Position numbers and translations under genes: made by a program
NCBI RefSeq assembly: GCF_039680535.1
Contig: NZ_JBDKSS010000025.1
Location: 124,001 to 188,000 of the forward strand
Origin: Parvibaculum sp039680535
Lineage (GTDB): Bacteria > Pseudomonadota > Alphaproteobacteria > Parvibaculales > Parvibaculaceae
DNA: 64,000 nt
Direction: 5' to 3'
The notes under the pieces: generated by a model
Seen by the model: only the letters and a program-made list of their open reading frames with translations
What the model was told of the DNA's origin: nothing
Database searches by the model: none
In this document: piece after piece, positions 58,485-64,000 of the stretch
How positions within the stretch are numbered: position 1 is the first letter of the stretch
Layout: every line of letters starts with the position of its first letter

Positions 58485-59393
58485 CTAGATGCCCGCGAGA
58501 CGGCGCACTTCGGCAGGCGTCATTCCTTGCGCGCGCAATTCGCGCAGCCCCATGTCCTTCGCGCTCTTGGAAAGACGGCGGCCCGTTTCGTCGCGGACCA
58601 GCGGATGGTGGCGATAGCGCGGTTCCGGCAGGCCGAGCAGCACTTGCAGGACACGGTGAACATAGGTGGCCGGAAAGAGATCCTGTCCGCGTGTGACGCA
58701 GGTGACGCCCTGAATGGCGTCATCGACGGTGACGGCGAGGTGGTAGCTCGTCGGCACGTCCTTTCGCGCGATGACGACATCGCCGAAGAGCATGGGATCG
58801 ATGGGGAGCCTTCCGTGCTGGCCGCGGGGCCCGCCCGCCTCCTCGAGAAAGGTGATGGGGCCGCCCGCCTTATCCTCGGCCAATGCCAACGCCTTTTCCA
58901 TGTCGAGCCGCCAGGCATAGGTGCGGCCCTCCCACATCAGGCGATTGAGTTCGGCGGGGGCGAGGTCCTTGTAGAGGCCCGGATAGACGGGCGCGCCGTC
59001 CGGATCGACCGGCCAGCGCGCATGCCCGATGCCCGAGGCTTCGATGGCGTCGTGGATTTCCTTGCGCGTCGCAAAGCAGGGATAGACGACTTTCATGTCG
59101 CGCAGGCGTTTCAAGGCCGCTTCGTAATCGCCGAAATGTTCCGACTGGCGGCGCACGGGGCGCTCCCAGTCGAGGCCGAGCCAGGCGAGATCTTCATAGA
59201 TGCCCTGCTCATATTCGGGCCGGCAGCGGCCGATATCTATGTCCTCGATGCGGAGCAGGAAGCGCCCGCCGAGAGACTTGGCCGTCTCATGGGCGAAGAT
59301 CGCCGAATAGGCATGGCCGAGATGCAGCCAGCCATTGGGGCTCGGCGCGAAGCGGATCACGTCGCGCTTTTTTTCACCACCGTCGAGCGCCAT
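58485..59393 (-). CDS. gluQ: Glutamyl-Q tRNA(Asp) synthetase
   Basis: 302 aa paralogue of the glutamyl-tRNA synthetase catalytic core without the anticodon-binding domain. The HIGH region is RFAPSPNGWLHLGHAYSAI and the KMSKS region is GRRLSKSAKD. It attaches Glu to queuosine in the anticodon of tRNA-Asp. YVHRVLQVLLGLPEPRYRHHPLV is a typical family block. The zinc-site region (CFATRKEI) keeps only some Cys. Confidence 0.92.
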   Translation of the reverse strand: MALDGGEKKRDVIRFAPSPNGWLHLGHAYSAIFAHETAKSLGGRFLLRIEDIDIGRCRPEYEQGIYEDLAWLGLDWERPVRRQSEHFGDYEAALKRLRDMKVVYPCFATRKEIHDAIEASGIGHARWPVDPDGAPVYPGLYKDLAPAELNRLMWEGRTYAWRLDMEKALALAEDKAGGPITFLEEAGGPRGQHGRLPIDPMLFGDVVIARKDVPTSYHLAVTVDDAIQGVTCVTRGQDLFPATYVHRVLQVLLGLPEPRYRHHPLVRDETGRRLSKSAKDMGLRELRAQGMTPAEVRRLAGI

Positions 59394-59465
59394 TGAAAGC
59401 TCCGTGTCTCGGCCTACACTCGGCCCCCTTATAAACGAAGTGCGCGACGCGAACGAGGATCGGTA

Positions 59466-60122
59466 ATGGCGATATTGACGGGGCCTTCAGTGCCGGCGGC
59501 AAGCGGCAAGGCGGAACAGCTTGTGATCCTCGCCCATGGTTATGGCGCAGACGGCAACGACCTCATCAGCCTTGCGCCCTATTGGCAGAAGCTTCTGCCC
59601 AATGCCGCCTTCATCGCGCCCAATGCGCCGGAGCGCTGCGATGTCGGTTTCGGTTATCAGTGGTTTCCGATCTCGCGGCTCGACCCGGACGAGATCATGC
59701 GCGGCATTCTGGGCGCGGCGCCGGTCTTCGACCGTTTCATCGACGAGGAGCTTGAGCGGCACGGGCTCGACGAATCGCGGCTTGCGCTGGTGGGCTTCAG
59801 CCAGGGCACCATGATGTCGCTTCATGTGGGGCTTCGGCGCCGGAAAGCGCCCGTCGCGATTCTTGGCTATTCGGGCGCGCTTGCGGGCGGGGAGAGGCTC
59901 GAAGCGGAAATGACCTGCCGTCCGCCGGTTTTCCTCATCCATGGTGACATGGACGATTTGCTCCCCGTCTCGCGGATGCATGACGCCGCCGAGGCGCTGG
60001 GGGCGGCAGGGCTCGCCGTGCGCTGGCATGTCTCGCGGGGGCTCGGCCATGGCATCGACCCGGAAGGGCTCGACCTTGGCGGGCAGTTTCTCATGGACGC
60101 CTTTGCGGCGGCGGCGGTTTGA
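59466..60122 (+). CDS. Phospholipase/carboxylesterase family alpha/beta hydrolase
   Basis: 218 aa. LVILAHGYGADGNDLISLAPYW, APNAPERC, the nucleophile elbow GFSQGTMMSLH, HGDMDDLLPVSRM and GLGHGIDPEGL with the catalytic His match the YpfH/acyl-protein thioesterase-type family. The substrate is probably short-chain esters. The ATG follows GAGGATCGG. Confidence 0.88.
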   Translation: MAILTGPSVPAASGKAEQLVILAHGYGADGNDLISLAPYWQKLLPNAAFIAPNAPERCDVGFGYQWFPISRLDPDEIMRGILGAAPVFDRFIDEELERHGLDESRLALVGFSQGTMMSLHVGLRRRKAPVAILGYSGALAGGERLEAEMTCRPPVFLIHGDMDDLLPVSRMHDAAEALGAAGLAVRWHVSRGLGHGIDPEGLDLGGQFLMDAFAAAAV

Positions 60123-60237
60123 GAATCCCGGGAATAGCTCAAGTGGCTTCACAAAGCCGTTGCACTAGATATAGTAAGGTTAGTGACAATTCGGGACGCG
60201 GTCCTTGTTGGGACCGATGCGATCCCAGGAGGGCAGC

Positions 60238-60798
60238 GTGCACGGTTCGTTTGCCAATCCGGATAGTTGTCCGGCCCTTGTGCTGAATGCGGATTACAGG
60301 CCGCTCAGCTATTACCCTCTCTCGCTCTGGTCCTGGCAGGACACGATCAAGGCGGTCTTCATGGACCGTGTGAACATCGTGTCGAGCTACGAGACATTCG
60401 TCCGTTCGCCGAGCTTCGAGATGCAGCTGCCGAGCGTGGTTTCGCTCAAATCCTATGTGAAGCCCGCGCGCTACCCTGCCTTCACGCGCTTCAATCTTTT
60501 TCTGCGCGACCGCTTCTCCTGCCAATATTGCGGCCATCGCCATGATCTCACCTTCGATCATGTGATCCCGCGTTCGCGCGGCGGGCAGACGACATGGGAA
60601 AACGTGGTCGCCGCCTGCGCCCCCTGCAATCTCAGGAAGGGCGGGCTTATGCCCGCGCAGGCCGAGATGTTCCCGATGCAGAAGCCCTATCGGCCGAGCG
60701 TCACCGATCTGCACAAGAACGGCAGGCATTTCCCGCCGAACTATCTGCATGAGAGCTGGCAGGACTATCTCTACTGGGATAGCGAGCTGGAGCCGTGA
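60238..60798 (+). CDS. HNH endonuclease-like protein
   Basis: 186 aa. FSCQYCGHRHDLTFDHVIPRSRGG and NVVAACAPCNLRKGG contain the two CxxC pairs and the HNH catalytic segment. The N-terminal part (LNADYRPLSYYPLSLWSWQ) is shared by a broad family of stand-alone bacterial HNH proteins whose role is unclear, probably DNA metabolism. GTG at 60238 is clearly the start, with AGGAGGG six bases upstream. Its TGA overlaps the GTG of the next gene. Confidence 0.9.
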   Translation: MHGSFANPDSCPALVLNADYRPLSYYPLSLWSWQDTIKAVFMDRVNIVSSYETFVRSPSFEMQLPSVVSLKSYVKPARYPAFTRFNLFLRDRFSCQYCGHRHDLTFDHVIPRSRGGQTTWENVVAACAPCNLRKGGLMPAQAEMFPMQKPYRPSVTDLHKNGRHFPPNYLHESWQDYLYWDSELEP

Positions 60799-61460
60799 TT
60801 TCATCGAACTGGTCGGCGGTGGATCGCTATTTTGCCGACAGGCTGGCGCCGTCAGACGATATCCTCGAAAGCGTCCTCGCCGCGAATGCTGCGGCAGGTC
60901 TTCCGCCGCATGACGTTTCCCCTCTGCAGGGGCGCTTCCTCGAACTCCTCGTTCGTCTGACGCGTGCGAGCCGCGTTCTCGAAATCGGGACGCTGGGCGG
61001 CTATTCGACGATCTGGATGGCGCGGGCGCTGTCGGACGATGGCCGCATCGTCACGCTGGAGGCGGATGAAGCGCATGCGACGGTGGCACGCACCAATTTC
61101 GAACGCGCAGGCCTGTCGGATCGTATCGACCTTCGCGTGGGGCCGGCACTTTCGACCCTGCCCACGCTCGAAGGCGAGAAGCAGCGACCCTTCGATCTCG
61201 TCTTCATCGATGCCGACAAGCCGTCCAATCCCGACTATCTCGTATGGGCGCTGAAGCTCACGCGTCCGGGAAGCCTGATCATCGGCGATAATGTGGTGCG
61301 CGACGGTGCCGTGATCGACGCGCAGAGCGCCGATCCACGCGTCCAGGGTGTGCGCCGCTTCACGGATCTGCTCGCAGAGGAGCCGCGACTCGTCGCGACC
61401 GCCCTGCAGACAGTGGGTTCCAAGGGATGGGATGGATTTGCGATGGCGCTCGTCGTCTGA
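60795..61460 (+). CDS. Class I O-methyltransferase
   Basis: 221 aa SAM-dependent enzyme of the caffeoyl-CoA/catechol O-methyltransferase family. VLEIGTLGGYSTIWMARAL is motif I, LEADEAHATVARTNFERAG motif II, FDLVFIDADKPSNPDYLVW holds the metal-binding Asp, and IIGDNVVRDG the next. The acceptor is unknown. It starts with GTG overlapping the HNH stop (GTGA). Confidence 0.88.
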   Translation: MISSNWSAVDRYFADRLAPSDDILESVLAANAAAGLPPHDVSPLQGRFLELLVRLTRASRVLEIGTLGGYSTIWMARALSDDGRIVTLEADEAHATVARTNFERAGLSDRIDLRVGPALSTLPTLEGEKQRPFDLVFIDADKPSNPDYLVWALKLTRPGSLIIGDNVVRDGAVIDAQSADPRVQGVRRFTDLLAEEPRLVATALQTVGSKGWDGFAMALVV

Positions 61461-61465
61461 GTGGC

Positions 61466-62062
61466 TCAGACCTTTTCGGAGAGCGCGATGGCAAGGCGGC
61501 AGCCCGCGCCGATGAGGCCTGAGAGAAGCGGATAGGCCGGCGCTTCCTTCGCGCCTTTCTCGATCGCTTCGTCGCGATGCTGCACTTCTTCCAGACGGAA
61601 ACGCTCGATCGTATCGATGAGGTCTTTCTCATCGGCATTCATGGCTTCGAGCTTCGCGATCTGGCTCTTGTAGTGTTCATCGATCACGGTTTCGACGGCT
61701 TCCGTGCAGGCATGCGCCGCCTTCTCGCCGAGGAGCGCGGTCGCAGCGCCAAGCGCGAAGCCCGCCACATGCCAGATCGGCGCGAAGGCCGTGGGCCTGA
61801 CGCCGCGCTCATTGATGAGGTCGTTGAAGCGGGCGAGGTGGACTTCCTCTTCCTTCGCCATGCGCGTCAGGGACTCGACCGTCTCCTGCTTGCCCGGCAG
61901 ATATTTGAAGATGGCGAGCTGGCCCGAATAGATGCGCACCGCGCCATATTCGCCCGCATGATCGACGCGGACGATTTCCTCAATCGTTTTGCCTATCGAC
62001 CGGCCGGGCTGCGCGCTGCGGGGCGCGGGCTTCGGTTTTCTCTCGGGCTGTCTCGGCATCAT
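61466..62062 (-). CDS. coq7: Demethoxyubiquinone hydroxylase (Coq7)
   Basis: 198 aa diiron hydroxylase for ubiquinone synthesis. VDHAGEYGAVRIYSGQL, MAKEEEVHLARFNDLI, CTEAVETVIDEHY and RFRLEEVQHRDEAIEKGA give the E, ExxH, E, ExxH diiron ligands. A short basic N-terminus precedes the domain. Its ATG overlaps the dsbB stop (ATGA), so the two are coupled. Confidence 0.93.
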   Translation of the reverse strand: MMPRQPERKPKPAPRSAQPGRSIGKTIEEIVRVDHAGEYGAVRIYSGQLAIFKYLPGKQETVESLTRMAKEEEVHLARFNDLINERGVRPTAFAPIWHVAGFALGAATALLGEKAAHACTEAVETVIDEHYKSQIAKLEAMNADEKDLIDTIERFRLEEVQHRDEAIEKGAKEAPAYPLLSGLIGAGCRLAIALSEKV

Positions 62063-62589
62063 TCCACTCCATGCGCCTCGCGCTCATAGCGCAGCACCGG
62101 GAGCGCGGAAAGCACGAAGAGCGCCAGCGAGATCAGGAAATTGAAACCGGCAAGCGAAACGCCGAAGAGTGTCCAGGCCGCCTCGTCGCATTGGGGGGCG
62201 CGGGTGCCGCCCTGAATCTGCGCCTGCAGATCGGCCAGCGAATTGGCGACGAGGCCGCTCGACGTGCAATCGGAGGGACCCGGCCACCACTTGTATTCGA
62301 CGCCCGCGTGATAGCCCGAAATGCCCGCGCCAATCGCGAAGGCCGCCGCGCAGAGACCGAGCAGCACAACGGGCCCAATGCCGAGATTTGCCTCGCGCGA
62401 AAGGATGCCCGCGCAGAGCGCCGCGCCGATGGCGAACACATAGGGAATGCGCTCGATCAGGCAAAGATGGCAGGGCAGGTAGCCCAGCACATATTGAAAG
62501 AAATAGGCCCCCCCGAGCGTCGCGACGCTGGCGGCAAGAACGATCCAGGGAATGGTGAGCGGCGGGATACGGTCAAGCATGGGGCGCAT
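62059..62589 (-). CDS. dsbB: Disulfide bond formation protein DsbB-like
   Basis: 176 aa with four membrane helices. The first Cys pair is CHLC (LGYLPCHLCLIERIPY). The second pair is in the periplasmic loop (PSDCTSS and APQCDE). It re-oxidises a DsbA-like protein and passes electrons to quinone, which links it functionally with the ubiquinone gene coq7 downstream. The ATG at 62589 has GAGG nine bases upstream. Confidence 0.9.
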   Translation of the reverse strand: MRPMLDRIPPLTIPWIVLAASVATLGGAYFFQYVLGYLPCHLCLIERIPYVFAIGAALCAGILSREANLGIGPVVLLGLCAAAFAIGAGISGYHAGVEYKWWPGPSDCTSSGLVANSLADLQAQIQGGTRAPQCDEAAWTLFGVSLAGFNFLISLALFVLSALPVLRYEREAHGVE

Positions 62590-62653
62590 TCAATCATGCC
62601 TCGGCCCGGAGGACGAGAGGCTTTCCGCCGCATGATCGCCGCCGGCGAAGGGC

Positions 62654-64000
62654 TCAGACGGGCTGCGGCGCGGTCCCCCGCGCGTCGTCCCCGGTTCCCA
62701 GCACATGCTCGATCATGCCGCGGGCGATTTCCCGTTCGCCCATGATGACGAGATTGGCGCCGCGCTGGCGCAGATAGTCGATCTCGGCGTCCGAATGGGC
62801 GCGGGCGACGATTTCGAGTGAGGGCGCCGCCTTGCGGGCCTGTTCGATGGCCTGCCCCGCTTCGAAGGCGTTGGGTATGGCCACGAAAAGCCATCGTGCG
62901 GCGGGAAGGTTCGCCGCGCTGAGGATGGCTCCCTTTGCGGCGTTCCCCTCCAGCACCTCGTAGCCCTGCTGCCGCAGCTTGCCCGCGATGCCCACATCGT
63001 CCTCGATGACGAGTATGGGAATGCCCGCCTGCTGGAGCCGCCTGCCGACCAGCGCGCCGACCCGGCCGAAGCCGACGACCACGGCATGACCGTGAAGATC
63101 TGTCGCTGCGACGGAGGGTGCTTCTTCGGCTACAGGCGCGTGCTCATCTGCGGCCTCGCCGGGGCGGAACCTTTCGATGACCTGCTTCATACGGTCGAGC
63201 GCCACGAAGAAGAGCGGATTGAGCATGATCGAGAGGATCGCGCCCGCGAGGATGAGATCGCGGCCACGTTCGGGCAGAAGGTGCAGTTCGACGCCGAGCG
63301 TCGCGAGGATGAAGGAGAATTCGCCGATCTGCGCGAGGCTCGCCGAAATGGTGAGCGCGGTCGAGAGCGGGTGACCGAAGGCGCGGACGATGAAGAAGGA
63401 AGCGACGGACTTGCCGAGAATGATGATGGCAAGCGCACCGATGACGGGCAGGGGATCGTTCAGCAGAATGCGCGGATCGAAGAGCATGCCCACCGAGACG
63501 AAGAAGAGCACCGCGAATGCGTCGCGCAGCGGCAGCGTTTCCTCTGCCGCCCGCTGGCTCAAGGGCGATTCGCTGAGGACCATGCCTGCGAAGAAAGCGC
63601 CGAGCGCGAAGGATACGCCGAAGAGAAGGGCCGCGCCGTAAGCGACGCCGAGCGCGATGGCGAGAACGGCGAGGCGGAAGAGTTCGCGCGAACCTGAATG
63701 CGCGATCATGTGCAGAAGCCACGGGATGAAGCGGCGGCCGACCACCAGCATCAATGCGACGAAGGCGACGACCTTGCCGAGCGTCAGGGCGATCGCCTTG
63801 CCGACTTCGTAGAAATCGAGCGCGCCGTCGGCCTTCCCGGCGGCCTGCAGCAAACCGGCAAGGGCGGGGAGCAGGACGAGCGTGAGCACCATCGCGAGAT
63901 CTTCCACGATGAGCCAGCCGACGGCGATGCGGCCGCGCTCCGTCTCGACGATGCGGCGGTCCTGCAATGCGCGCAGCAGCACGACGGTACTGGCGACCGA
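62654..64000 (-). CDS. CPA2-type K+/H+ antiporter with TrkA-N domain, 5' end cut off
   Basis: About 449 C-terminal residues are visible, and the gene runs off the window. Eight or so membrane helices include GWLIVEDLAMVLTLVLLP, FFAGMVLSES and SLAQIGEFSFILATLG, typical of KefB/YbaL antiporters. The C-terminal TrkA-N (RCK) domain begins at HAVVVGFGRVGALVGRRLQ, followed by VIEDD and an NAAK nucleotide-binding segment. It likely exchanges K+ for H+ under ligand control. The N-terminal helices are missing. Confidence 0.9.
   Translation of the reverse strand, partial: SVASTVVLLRALQDRRIVETERGRIAVGWLIVEDLAMVLTLVLLPALAGLLQAAGKADGALDFYEVGKAIALTLGKVVAFVALMLVVGRRFIPWLLHMIAHSGSRELFRLAVLAIALGVAYGAALLFGVSFALGAFFAGMVLSESPLSQRAAEETLPLRDAFAVLFFVSVGMLFDPRILLNDPLPVIGALAIIILGKSVASFFIVRAFGHPLSTALTISASLAQIGEFSFILATLGVELHLLPERGRDLILAGAILSIMLNPLFFVALDRMKQVIERFRPGEAADEHAPVAEEAPSVAATDLHGHAVVVGFGRVGALVGRRLQQAGIPILVIEDDVGIAGKLRQQGYEVLEGNAAKGAILSAANLPAARWLFVAIPNAFEAGQAIEQARKAAPSLEIVARAHSDAEIDYLRQRGANLVIMGEREIARGMIEHVLGTGDDARGTAPQPV

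Noticed and set aside
1..64000. tRNA or rRNA genes, CRISPR arrays, insertion sequences, prophage or defence islands
   Set aside because: None was seen on reading both strands. Apart from the palindromic repeats listed there is no sign of a mobile element.

Overview
The window is high-GC DNA from the chromosome of an alphaproteobacterium. The gene families, and the mix of PHB, ethylmalonyl-CoA, CtrA-type and sulfur signals, fit Hyphomicrobiales or Parvibaculum-like lineages best. That assignment comes from recognising families; no rRNA or other species marker is present. Genes are dense, with many ATGA or GTGA start/stop overlaps. I saw no tRNA, rRNA, CRISPR array, prophage or insertion sequence, and both ends cut through genes.

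Layout. 1-4.2 kb (minus): pabA (partial), pabB, a PQQ-type sugar dehydrogenase with a cytochrome c tail, and an alpha/beta hydrolase. 4.4-8.7 kb (plus): a DECR2-like reductase, a crotonase, a small coiled-coil protein and a PAS-GGDEF-EAL protein. 8.7-11.7 kb: divergent phaR and phaA-phaB. 11.7-17.2 kb: MepK-like and polysaccharide deacetylase envelope genes, cupin-gloB, a methyltransferase, and metX-metW. 17.4-20.4 kb: chorismate mutase-hisC-tyrA. 20.4-28.1 kb: DUF2125, ChaC, YcaQ-like glycosylase, glyoxalase-fold protein, creA, class II nrdJ, plsC and YdcF-like. 28.3-32.9 kb: orphan modA, ftsE-ftsX, a zinc-ribbon protein, hpt and a lone receiver domain. 32.9-39.7 kb: TIGR02302 protein, argH-lptM-lysA, a TlpA-like thioredoxin and a PAS protein. 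39.8-47.7 kb: hbd, etfB-etfA, cobalamin adenosyltransferase, cytochrome b561, a LinB-like haloalkane dehalogenase, a PagL-like protein, a HIG1 protein and mcd. 47.9-51 kb: a DoxX-like protein and a sulfide-detoxification set. 51-56.4 kb: ccr, a diiron protein, an RcnB-like protein and ecm. 56.4-64 kb: AEC transporter, acyltransferase, gluQ, esterase, HNH protein, O-methyltransferase, coq7, dsbB and a CPA2 antiporter (partial).

How the genes fit together. The main metabolic theme is acetyl-CoA and C4-acyl-CoA flow. PhaA and PhaB make 3-hydroxybutyryl-CoA for PHB or for the ethylmalonyl-CoA pathway, whose signature enzymes Ccr, Ecm and Mcd are all here. EtfAB is the likely electron acceptor of Mcd. 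The cobalamin adenosyltransferase supplies the cofactor of both Ecm and NrdJ. A near-identical 11-bp palindrome (TTGCA-N-TGCA[A/C]) occurs in the phaR-phaA and ccr-diiron intergenic regions, which suggests shared control.

The best candidates for something undescribed are the uncharacterised diiron protein between ccr and ecm with its two operator-like sites, the nrdJ control region (an 11-bp-arm palindrome plus two perfect DnaA boxes), and a cloverleaf-like repeat upstream of creA. I found no clear novel multi-gene defence or mobile system.
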